Positions 17,459-24,526 of a stretch of 64,000 nucleotides of DNA are shown here, piece after piece; within the stretch, counting starts at the first letter, position 1, and each line of letters starts with the position of its first letter. Where the stretch lies: positions 7,251 through 71,250 of the forward strand of contig CAJTMA010000007.1 of the NCBI GenBank assembly GCA_910577205.1, given 5' to 3'. The notes beneath the pieces were generated by a model. The model did no database searches and was not told where the DNA came from. It saw only the letters and a list, made by a program, of their open reading frames with translations. The DNA is from an uncultured Alphaproteobacteria bacterium. Its GTDB lineage: Bacteria > Pseudomonadota > Alphaproteobacteria > RF32 > CAG-239. The translations under genes and the position numbers were made by a program.

Positions 17459-17926
17459 TTATTCTAAATCATATTCTTCGGCAATGTGGTTTCCTGCCAT
17501 TTTGAAGACGACAGCTTCACAGTCAGCAACGATAATGCCTACCTTGTATGAAACCGTACCGCCGGGAACTTGGGCTTTGGCCGTGTAAATCTGTTCGCTG
17601 TCATACAACTTGGAAATCAGAGCCAGACGGCTGCGACTGCCATTGTATTGGCGATAAACATCTACACGATCTTTACTGTTGACGATAACCATATCGCCGA
17701 TAGTAATTTTTTTGACTTTTCGGCCGACTACCCGAACTTCTGTTGTGCCGCGGCTGTATGTTTTCACAGGGGATAATCTTTTCAAATCATTCCCGGTATT
17801 AACAACACGACGGCAAGCTTCTTCAGCTCGGTTCATCTGGCCGATAAAACGGTCAAACTTGTCTTGAGCCGAAAGCGAGAAAATGCTGAGCATCAGTCCC
17901 GCCAAGAGAAATAATAGTTTTTTCAT
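17459..17926 (-). CDS. Small secreted protein of Bacteroidetes type
   Basis: A 155-residue exported protein with the signal peptide MKKLLFLLAGLMLSIFSLSA-Q. A short helical segment (about 22-48) is followed by a basic beta-rich domain (for example TTEVRVVGRKVKKITIGDM). No family is recognised. The leader TTTTACAAA before the ATG has no Shine-Dalgarno. It is the first gene of a two-gene leftward unit. The signal sequence style suggests acquisition from a Bacteroidetes donor; that is an inference. Confidence 0.65.
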   Translation of the reverse strand: MKKLLFLLAGLMLSIFSLSAQDKFDRFIGQMNRAEEACRRVVNTGNDLKRLSPVKTYSRGTTEVRVVGRKVKKITIGDMVIVNSKDRVDVYRQYNGSRSRLALISKLYDSEQIYTAKAQVPGGTVSYKVGIIVADCEAVVFKMAGNHIAEEYDLE

Positions 17927-17998
17927 TTTGTAAAATAATTAGTGTTTATGCATAAATTTTAGCACTAATTATCTTATTCGTCCAGTTTTTTAGATAAA

Positions 17999-18829
17999 TC
18001 AATCTGTCAAAGAAAAAGCTGGGGCTGAGTAGTCTGCTTCTGAATTGTTTTCTGCGCCAATCAACAGCGCTGCTGCTTTGTATCCGGCTTGACGCAAATG
18101 CACAGCCCCTTGCCCATCAGCCTCTAGAGAGTTGCCGATACATAGAATTTTTCCCTGCGCAGGTAATTGTTGAAGTATTTGCCGGTAAGATGCTATATGC
18201 GGCTTGCCAAATTCCATCACCTGCCCACCCAATGAACGGTAATAAGCAAGGATGCTTCGGTTTGACAACACCTCGTGATTATTAATCAGCATTTTATCCG
18301 CAAAGGACGGATTACCACAATATATGACTTTTTCCTGCTCTCTGGCTTGATGTAAAAAATCAGCAAAAGGTTCTAAAGACGCCGCAAAGCCGAGGTTAGA
18401 AAGACCGGGAACATTAATCAGATTTTCGGGACGCAGATAAGCCAGAGGCAGCCCCGGAATATCCAGGTAAATAAATTCAGCCATTGTCATCTCCGGCATG
18501 AAGATTAATCCCGGCAAAGGGCGGCTACCAAACAAAAAATAACTAAAATATCCCTGCTGTTGTACATGAGCCATGCAAAGACCGAAAGAGGTGTAAAACA
18601 GAAAACCTTTATCTGCCCATTTCCGCCAATGTGGATTGACAAAATGAGCGGCTGGAAGCAAAGACGAATTGTCATAAATAATAACTTGCTTCCCCTGCTC
18701 TGCCAAACCAGCCAATGCGTCCTCAGCTCCCGGATAAAACGCGCCATCGGGAGATGTCAGAACTCCAGAGCTGCCAATGATAAACGTATCATACGCAGCA
18801 AACAAATCAGACAAGTGCGTATCAGCCAA
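17999..18829 (-). CDS. HAD-like (class IIA) protein lacking catalytic residues
   Basis: A 276-residue protein aligned with the class IIA HAD family related to NagD. The start is a TTG at 18827-18829, nine bases after a GGGGGAG ribosome site; no ATG fits. Motif I should carry two aspartates (DxxGVLxxG), but here reads FIIGSSGVLTS with Gly at position 19 and Ser at 21. Motif IV, usually GDS-x-TD, reads IGNSLEADGQGA. The Lys of motif III survives in GKPHIASY. The fold is probably kept while phosphatase chemistry is lost, which suggests a binding or regulatory role. Confidence 0.72.
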   Translation of the reverse strand: MADTHLSDLFAAYDTFIIGSSGVLTSPDGAFYPGAEDALAGLAEQGKQVIIYDNSSLLPAAHFVNPHWRKWADKGFLFYTSFGLCMAHVQQQGYFSYFLFGSRPLPGLIFMPEMTMAEFIYLDIPGLPLAYLRPENLINVPGLSNLGFAASLEPFADFLHQAREQEKVIYCGNPSFADKMLINNHEVLSNRSILAYYRSLGGQVMEFGKPHIASYRQILQQLPAQGKILCIGNSLEADGQGAVHLRQAGYKAAALLIGAENNSEADYSAPAFSLTD

Positions 18830-18901
18830 TTATAGATTCTCCCCCTTCTGTATAGACGGGAAGTGTAACACGCGGCTATCAAAAAGTAAACGGGAGAAAT
18901 G

Positions 18902-18931
18902 AAAAAGCCCCTTTGGGGAAAGGGGCTTTTT
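18902..18931. terminator. Terminator
   Basis: A perfect stem AAAAAGCCCCTTT with its complement and 5-base loop. It lies downstream of the leftward gene at 19052-19306 and can work in both directions. Confidence 0.83.
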
Positions 18932-19051
18932 GTTCATATCGGGTTGACAGGGAGTGAAAACCCGAATCTGACGTTTTAGACGTCATAGGTACGGTGTTTG
19001 TAATGAGCTGATGATGTTGAAAATAAACAAAAGCATTGTTTTTTCTCCAGA

Positions 19052-19306
19052 TTACAAACTATAAACGTGTTTACGATAATTTTTTAATGAGGTCTGATAC
19101 AGCAAAACCGGTGAAGCTTTTTTCATCCAATCTGCTCCATAAACCTGATTCAACTTAGTTTTATATTCGCGAGTCATTAATTCATCATAAATAGCCTGTT
19201 GTTCGTCAGTCAGGCGCGCAAAAGCATCCTGAAAAGAAATTTTATTTTTTTGGGCAATAACCAAACATAAAGTTTCAATTTCTTTTACAGATTGAGCATT
19301 CAGCAT
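19052..19306 (-). CDS. Small helical hypothetical protein
   Basis: An 84-residue, mostly helical soluble protein without a recognised domain. The segment AFARLTDEQQAIYDELM suggests two amphipathic helices. The start at 19306 is supported by AAGGA upstream. A terminator follows the gene. No neighbour suggests a role; it borders the accessory island on the right. Confidence 0.55.
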   Translation of the reverse strand: MLNAQSVKEIETLCLVIAQKNKISFQDAFARLTDEQQAIYDELMTREYKTKLNQVYGADWMKKASPVLLYQTSLKNYRKHVYSL

Positions 19307-19410
19307 TTGTTTAAGTCCTTCTTTAAGTTGAATAACAAATGCAATATACCACTTTTTGACAATTTCGTCAATAATGTGTTTTTGTCAAATTTGTGAAATT
19401 TTTGTTACAT

Positions 19411-19510
19411 AAAGCATCCTAATTGAGCTTTGCTGTTTCTTTTCTCGGGTTCTCATCCTACTTGTTCAGACATTAAAAAACTCCCCTCTGCTAGAGAGGG
19501 GAGTTTTTTA
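19411..19510 (+). ncRNA. Candidate small RNA with promoter and terminator
   Basis: A possible promoter (TTGTCA at 19382-19387, 17-base spacer, TTACAT at 19405-19410) lies about 65 bases before a very strong terminator, and no protein is encoded between. The body contains the short repeat CATCCTA twice (about 19415 and 19455), a pyrimidine-rich motif of the kind seen in base-pairing RNAs. The -10 box is poor, so this is tentative. Confidence 0.3.
19475..19510 (+). terminator. Strong Rho-independent terminator without upstream gene
   Basis: A 15-bp perfect stem (AAAAAACTCCCCTCT and complement) with a three-base loop and T run. No plus-strand protein gene precedes it, so it should end a small RNA or insulate the island. 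Confidence 0.85.
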
Positions 19511-19522
19511 ATGGTGATGCAC

Positions 19523-19559
19523 TTTGCGAACCCATCGAACTGGTCTAACTGTTCGCAAA
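19523..19559. repeat. Inverted repeat at island left edge
   Basis: TTTGCGAAC at 19523-19531 is repeated in inverse at 19551-19559 around a 19-base centre, and an inner CGAAC…GTTCG pair adds further symmetry. It lies in a 230-base stretch (19511-19740) where no gene is seen. It could be a protein-binding or recombination site. Confidence 0.4.
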
Positions 19560-19740
19560 ATGTTGTATATAAACGCCTTGAGATAGGAATATACTTCTGC
19601 GAATCAACCGATTTTTCTCTAGAATCACTTTTCTCGTATCTCGAACTTATCTAAATTCTAAAATATTTTTTAATATATCAAGAGTAAAATAATTCCTGTA
19701 TTTTTTTGCATATTTCATAAATTTATTTTAACAAATTCGG

Positions 19741-20127
19741 TTACATAATTTTTAAATCTTGTTTTATATTACTTATAAGTTTTTCTATTTTATTATAAAT
19801 ATTTTCATCTGGAGTAGTTTGTATTTCTTTTTGCAATCTTATGTATTCTTTTGCGATTTTTGAGGATGCATATAACTTAATATAAGGAACTGTGGAATTT
19901 ATTTTTTCTTTTACCTCATTGCAAGGATCGCCTTTAAGAAGCCATTTCAAATCTGTACCTATGGAAATAAGGCAATCAATAGCTTTTAAGTATGTTTCTT
20001 CCCGTTTCCTAAGGATATATATTTCTTGTTCTCTGGCACTTTTTAGATAATCAATAAACAATGTAAAAAAAGCTGTAATAAGTGAACCAATTATTACACC
20101 TATCAAACCAATTATAGCCTCATCCAT
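19741..20127 (-). CDS. Small membrane-anchored helical protein, possible effector
   Basis: A 128-residue protein with one N-terminal transmembrane helix (about residues 4-26) followed by a long helical, Lys/Glu-rich cytoplasmic part. No family is recognised. GGAG precedes the start. It is the third gene after the CD-NTase-like and DUF6602-like genes, with a 30-base gap. Membrane proteins in such positions often act as killing effectors in nucleotide-signalling defence systems; that role is only inferred here. Confidence 0.6.
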   Translation of the reverse strand: MDEAIIGLIGVIIGSLITAFFTLFIDYLKSAREQEIYILRKREETYLKAIDCLISIGTDLKWLLKGDPCNEVKEKINSTVPYIKLYASSKIAKEYIRLQKEIQTTPDENIYNKIEKLISNIKQDLKIM

Positions 20128-20157
20128 TTCTTTATATCTCCGATATTTAAAATTTTA

Positions 20158-20865
20158 TTATTCAGAAAATCCATTAAAATAACGAGGAATATCCATAGCA
20201 GGAACCGTTCCCATTTGCTGTAATTGATTTAATAATTCCATAAAAAATGATAATAGATAATGCTCTTTATTATTGCACCAAATGTACTTTCCATTATGGA
20301 ATTTCCAGCAACAATCTTCAGCACAACATCCAATATTCAATAATCCCACATTGTTATTTGAAATATTTTGTTTGATAAGGCATTTTTGCCATGAGTTTCT
20401 AGTCGTTAATAAACCACCTAAAATAGTATGAGGTGTCCTTCCTTGAGTTTTTATACCAGCATTAAAAATAGAAGCACTTGTACGTTCTAAACTCCGAGCC
20501 GATGATACTTTTTTCATAGCGTATTCAAAATTTTGTTTATTTAGCTCAGGCTTTACTTCAAATACCGCATAAACACTTTCAGCTGGAATAAAAACATTGT
20601 CACGACAGTGGAATAAAAAAGGTGAGAAATAATTATCAAATATTACAATATCTAATTGCTCACTAAGATTATTATTACAGTCAATTATGAATGCTTTTTT
20701 TACATCATAACGTTTAGGTAGATGGTCTCTAAATAAATTAAGCCATTGTTCTTCAGTGTAATTTCCATTTTCTCCGGGATGCTCTATAGGATTTTGTATC
20801 AGAGAAGCTTTCATAGCTTCTTGTTTTCCCTTAAATAAGGTTTCCAATGTGACAGAACTCACCAT
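20158..20865 (-). CDS. DUF6602-like protein, nuclease-fold candidate
   Basis: A 235-residue soluble protein. The pattern HPGENGNYTEEQWLNLFRDHLPKRY, then LSEQLDIVIFDNYFSPFLF and AESVYAVFEVKPEL fits the DUF6602 family. D in QLDIVIFD and the E-x-K of FEVK are spaced as in PD-(D/E)xK nuclease folds, so nuclease activity is plausible but unproven. The C-terminal part has a CCAEDCCW cluster. It overlaps the preceding CD-NTase gene by seven bases, with its ribosome site inside that gene. Confidence 0.7.
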   Translation of the reverse strand: MVSSVTLETLFKGKQEAMKASLIQNPIEHPGENGNYTEEQWLNLFRDHLPKRYDVKKAFIIDCNNNLSEQLDIVIFDNYFSPFLFHCRDNVFIPAESVYAVFEVKPELNKQNFEYAMKKVSSARSLERTSASIFNAGIKTQGRTPHTILGGLLTTRNSWQKCLIKQNISNNNVGLLNIGCCAEDCCWKFHNGKYIWCNNKEHYLLSFFMELLNQLQQMGTVPAMDIPRYFNGFSE

Positions 20866-21638
20866 ATAATATCTCTCCAGTTTAATCCACCTAAAATAGT
20901 CAATCTATTATTTAGGCAATTAACCGCTGTTTTTTGAATTATTAGCTTTTCTTGGCGGTTTAACTCATTTGAAATGATATTAGCAGAATTTCCAGGATCT
21001 ATTATGATATCATCAATAAAATCAGTAGCAAAATAATTTAAAACTTTAGTGAATTTTTCCTCAATATTATAAGCCCTATTATATTTTAAGGCATTTATTG
21101 TTGCAAATTCAATTAATACAGAAGGGCATTCAATAGAATGACAATTTCTCCATATTTTAACTAATTTAATAACATCCTGATAAAAAGATTTTTGTATAGT
21201 ATTGATTTGTAAGCTGACATTAGTCTGTGTCCGTCGTCCCGTTTTGGATTGATATAGCCAATGGTAACTAGAACCATAAGGCTGTGCTTTAGCTGGGACT
21301 AAATCGACATTAATTGGTTGACCATTCTTATTTAAATCAATACCAATAGAAACATTTTGTTTCCTTGGATGAAAATTTTTTTCAACCATTTTATTATATA
21401 ATGTATCGTAAATATCTTCACAGCTAGTTGGACACTCGTGTTTTATAGATATAAAAATATCAATATCCGATTTTCCTTTTATGGAAGTTCCTTTAGCAGA
21501 GGAACCAGATAAAAATATATCTCTGATATAAGTATTACCCCATTCAGTTAGAGTAGGACGCAAAAATGCTAACACTTCATTATAGAGGTAAGTGTTATTT
21601 ACATAATATTTTTGTAATACTTCGTTTAGATAAGACAT
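20859..21638 (-). CDS. CD-NTase-like nucleotidyltransferase
   Basis: A 259-residue DNA-polymerase-beta-fold nucleotidyltransferase. The active site is complete: GSSAKGTSIKGKSDIDIFI (Gly-Ser at 45-46, metal ligands D58 and D60) and the third Asp, D112, in NVDLVPAKA. The later VKIWRNCHSIECPSVLIEF helix resembles the helical core of CD-NTase/OAS proteins. In that family such enzymes make cyclic oligonucleotide alarms (CBASS), while related ones modify tRNA ends. The start was set at the second ATG (21636-21638), with AGGA at eight bases; the ATG at 21647 is too close to its AGG. Confidence 0.75.
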   Translation of the reverse strand: MSYLNEVLQKYYVNNTYLYNEVLAFLRPTLTEWGNTYIRDIFLSGSSAKGTSIKGKSDIDIFISIKHECPTSCEDIYDTLYNKMVEKNFHPRKQNVSIGIDLNKNGQPINVDLVPAKAQPYGSSYHWLYQSKTGRRTQTNVSLQINTIQKSFYQDVIKLVKIWRNCHSIECPSVLIEFATINALKYNRAYNIEEKFTKVLNYFATDFIDDIIIDPGNSANIISNELNRQEKLIIQKTAVNCLNNRLTILGGLNWRDIIW

Positions 21639-21726
21639 TTGCTTCATCCTAATGATATTAATCGTATATATTTATATTATTAAAATAAAGATACAAGCTT
21701 CAAATCTTTTTTGAGAGGTGTTGTAT

Positions 21727-22104
21727 CTAGTCATCTAGACCGTTACTTTTGAGGAATTCTTTGAGCCTTTCCCGGTTTTCATTTTCCTGATCACCCTTAT
21801 AATAAATCTCAATAAATGAAATCAGTTGTTTTTCTTCTTCCCAAACAAAAATAACCCGAATGCCAGATGCAGCTCCTTTTCCCTTTAACGACATACATGA
21901 GAATTTACGAACTTTATTTGCTGTATAATTTTCTCCGCAACACCCTTCTATTGGAACAATGGCATTAGAAACTATTTTATGAATATACAAGGCTTCAATA
22001 CTGGCCCTTTTCATAATTTCAAAATCATTAGGTAAAGTTCTGAAGCGTTTTGTGAGTTTCTTAAAATCTTTATCAAATTCAGGAATAGTCAGATAGTTAA
22101 GCAT
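21727..22104 (-). CDS. RelE/ParE-like toxin of a Panacea toxin-antitoxin pair
   Basis: A 125-residue basic protein. The C-terminal half (NKVRKFSCMSLKGKG, then GIRVIFVWEEEKQLISFIE and IYYKGDQENE) fits the RelE/ParE/HigB fold, a ribosome-dependent mRNA interferase or gyrase poison in characterised relatives. It follows the Panacea-domain antitoxin; the ATG at 22102-22104 overlaps the antitoxin stop by eight bases. An ATG at 22116 is an alternative start, but a GGGAG sits only one base before it. Confidence 0.75.
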   Translation of the reverse strand: MLNYLTIPEFDKDFKKLTKRFRTLPNDFEIMKRASIEALYIHKIVSNAIVPIEGCCGENYTANKVRKFSCMSLKGKGAASGIRVIFVWEEEKQLISFIEIYYKGDQENENRERLKEFLKSNGLDD

Positions 22105-22870
22105 ATTCTTCGTCATACTCCCGTTGAGATGTCTCGGCAGTTCTATAAAAAACGCTTTCATATTCAAGAATTTCCTTGTCCTTTGCAATAATCCAAGGAA
22201 TGTCTTTATGGGAAAAATCAGATAACTCTTTACCTGTTTTATCTGATAGACGTTCTAGTTCTTTATCAATATGTCTTAATTCTTGGGCAGAAAGCAAAGA
22301 TAAATTAGGCTCCTTAATTGGAAGATATTTCGTTTGATCTTTCTTAAAATATTTTGTTTTAACTTCTTCTAGTTCTCCGTTTTTTTCCATTTCCTGAATA
22401 AGTTTTGCAAAATCCACAGGAGTAGGACCGTAAGTGTTTTTAATATATTTTAACCCCATAAGCTGTTCCTCATAAAGCTCATAATAGTCAAAATCAATAA
22501 AATATAACAACTTATAAATAACGGTTTGACCAACATTAGGTTTGGCACCAACTTTATTAAGAATATAAAGTAAAACTTGTTTAAATTTTGTAATATTTTC
22601 CCGAGGAATATCAATACGAATATCGTTTTGAGTGGAGGAAACAACTTTTTCTATAATGTTATATGTCGGCCTGTTTGGCATTTTATTATCAATAATACAC
22701 GAGTAATCGACATCAAAAATATCCGCTAATTTTTTAATGATATCGATGGGAAGATTGTTTTCTCCATTTTCATATTTGCTTAAGGTTTGGCGCGTTATTC
22801 CTAACTGAGACGCCAAATCGTCCTGTGAGATATTTTTTTCGTCTCTCAGGACTTTCAAAATTTTAAACAT
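22097..22870 (-). CDS. Antitoxin with HTH and Panacea (DUF4065) domain
   Basis: A 257-residue two-domain protein. An XRE helix-turn-helix (about residues 5-60: SQDDLASQLGITRQTLSKYENGE) is joined to a Panacea/SocA-like domain (about 105-190: KLLYFIDFDYYEL, then MGLKYIKNTYGPTP). Panacea is known as a neutralising domain that pairs with many unrelated toxins, often as HTH-Panacea followed by the toxin, as here. The N-terminal HTH probably represses its own promoter in the 195-base gap upstream. AGGAG precedes the start. Confidence 0.85.
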   Translation of the reverse strand: MFKILKVLRDEKNISQDDLASQLGITRQTLSKYENGENNLPIDIIKKLADIFDVDYSCIIDNKMPNRPTYNIIEKVVSSTQNDIRIDIPRENITKFKQVLLYILNKVGAKPNVGQTVIYKLLYFIDFDYYELYEEQLMGLKYIKNTYGPTPVDFAKLIQEMEKNGELEEVKTKYFKKDQTKYLPIKEPNLSLLSAQELRHIDKELERLSDKTGKELSDFSHKDIPWIIAKDKEILEYESVFYRTAETSQREYDEEYA

Positions 22871-23064
22871 TTTAAGCTCCTATTTATTATTTATTTGAAT
22901 ATAATACAAAAACGTTAAAATGTCAATATATTTTAACACATAGGTGTAAGCGGAGTTTAACTTGAATTTGTAGATAAAAAACTCAACCAATCTTTAGGAA
23001 TGCAAATACTTTTTAATTTTTTATATCCGTATTGTATCAAATAATATATTATAAAAAATCTTTC

Positions 23065-24432
23065 CTATTCATCATTTGATAAATATTCCATTTTTTGTTT
23101 TAAGTATGGAATTATTCTTTGAGCATCTATTCCAAATCTACTATCAAGATCATCATGCAGTTGATATACCTTATGATAATCAGTTAGTTCTTTTAGAATT
23201 TCATCTTGTGTTATTGGCGTATTGGGATTAGTTTGCTTTTCGATATTAAGTTGAGTATTTTTTTCTTTCAACTCATTAATTTTTTTGCATAGATCATTAA
23301 AAGGAATCATAGCCATCATTAAACAATGTTTTAAACATTTTATATTTTGATCATTTGCATTAACTATTTTTTCAAGTTCCTTCCATAAATCATAAAAAGA
23401 TATTCTTTCTATGTTTTGGTAGATTGAGTATTTTTTATGTTTTAAAACCATTAAGAGTGCAAGTATAGGGCTCATTTTTAAATAATTATCAGGTACAACT
23501 TTTTGTATAATTGCAATATCTGTAAAACATTGGCTTATTTCTCGTAACGATAAATTATACCCATCTGCCAAAATAGAAAAATAATCACAATAACAATTCC
23601 ATCCGTTTATTATACTATTAGCATCATAAGCTTTTTGATTTTTTATACCAAATTTATTCATTAATACTTTGCAAAAAGCTTTTCTATTAGGTTTGGGTAA
23701 ATGTAATTCTAAATCAACAAATCTTTTAAGATAGCCTTCACTATCCATATCAGAACCATATAAAGCTGAAATAGTATGTTTTAATTGTGTCCTATCAATT
23801 CCTAAAATAAATATGACATTAGGGATATCAAATATATGTTTAATTGTTTCTAATACTTCAACAGCATATGTTGGACGACATCTTTCTAATTCATCGACAA
23901 ATATAAACAGTTTATTATCTTTTATTTTCTCACAAAGCGTATTTCGGAAATCATTGATAAGTTTTTGTTTGGCTTCATATTGTTCAATTTTATTATCGGG
24001 ATTTACAATTTGTAATAGCTTATCTAATGTACTTTCAGGTCCGCCAACACATTCAATAATCAAATTGCCACAATTTTTTATAGACTTTAATAGTCCTATA
24101 CTTTTTTCTTTGAGTATTGTACCAATACTTTCTGGGAATGAATCTATAATTGTTTTTATAAATGGAACCATAGGGTCTTTTTCCCAATCTGTATTCCATG
24201 CATTAAAAAAAGCAACCTGATATCCATCTTTTTTTAATTGTTCTCGCCATCTGCTCAGAAAAAAACTTTTTCCCATGCCATATGAAGCATCTACAGAAAC
24301 GACAAAAGGTTGTTCAACATCCGCTAATATGCGGGTAAAATCTTCCGCAACTTCTTTGCGGTTAAGAATATCATCTTTCCAAATATCTTGTGTATCAATT
24401 TCTAGATCCTGAATTTTTTGGCAAATACTCAT
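23065..24432 (-). CDS. KAP-family P-loop NTPase
   Basis: A 455-residue P-loop ATPase. Walker A is DASYGMGKSFFLSRW (about residues 48-62) and Walker B KLFIFVDELERCRP, both typical of KAP NTPases. The classical membrane insertions of the family are not obvious. KAP proteins occur in mobile elements and several are linked to phage exclusion. The start was placed at ATG 24430-24432 after AAGGAAACGAT; the frame upstream to 24459 has no ribosome site. It stands alone between the Panacea pair and the IS3 transposase. AT content is high, as in the rest of the island. Confidence 0.82.
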   Translation of the reverse strand: MSICQKIQDLEIDTQDIWKDDILNRKEVAEDFTRILADVEQPFVVSVDASYGMGKSFFLSRWREQLKKDGYQVAFFNAWNTDWEKDPMVPFIKTIIDSFPESIGTILKEKSIGLLKSIKNCGNLIIECVGGPESTLDKLLQIVNPDNKIEQYEAKQKLINDFRNTLCEKIKDNKLFIFVDELERCRPTYAVEVLETIKHIFDIPNVIFILGIDRTQLKHTISALYGSDMDSEGYLKRFVDLELHLPKPNRKAFCKVLMNKFGIKNQKAYDANSIINGWNCYCDYFSILADGYNLSLREISQCFTDIAIIQKVVPDNYLKMSPILALLMVLKHKKYSIYQNIERISFYDLWKELEKIVNANDQNIKCLKHCLMMAMIPFNDLCKKINELKEKNTQLNIEKQTNPNTPITQDEILKELTDYHKVYQLHDDLDSRFGIDAQRIIPYLKQKMEYLSNDE

Positions 24433-24479
24433 ATCGTTTCCTTTTATTGCTATCAACATCTGTTAAATTAACACAAAAT

Positions 24480-24501
24480 TTTATCTGATAAACTTTAATT
24501 T
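24480..24501. promoter_or_regulatory. Palindromic element shared with the prs upstream region
   Basis: The palindrome TTTATCTGATAAA (24480-24492) lies upstream of the KAP gene. Nineteen bases of this site (24483-24501) recur exactly at 40048-40066 upstream of the PRPP synthetase-like gene, in the same relation to the leftward gene. Confidence 0.4.
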
Positions 24502-24526
24502 ATTAGATATTAAAAGCTTTGTAGCT

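Noticed and set aside
19442..19458. Short match to the T-arm of tRNA-Lys (TCTCGGGTTC…ATCC), possible att site
   Set aside because: It is in the wrong orientation for a direct repeat with the tRNA 3' end and only about 14 bases match with a gap.
19430..19654. 74-residue reading frame over the orphan terminator
   Set aside because: It spans a 15-bp terminator stem and has no ribosome site.
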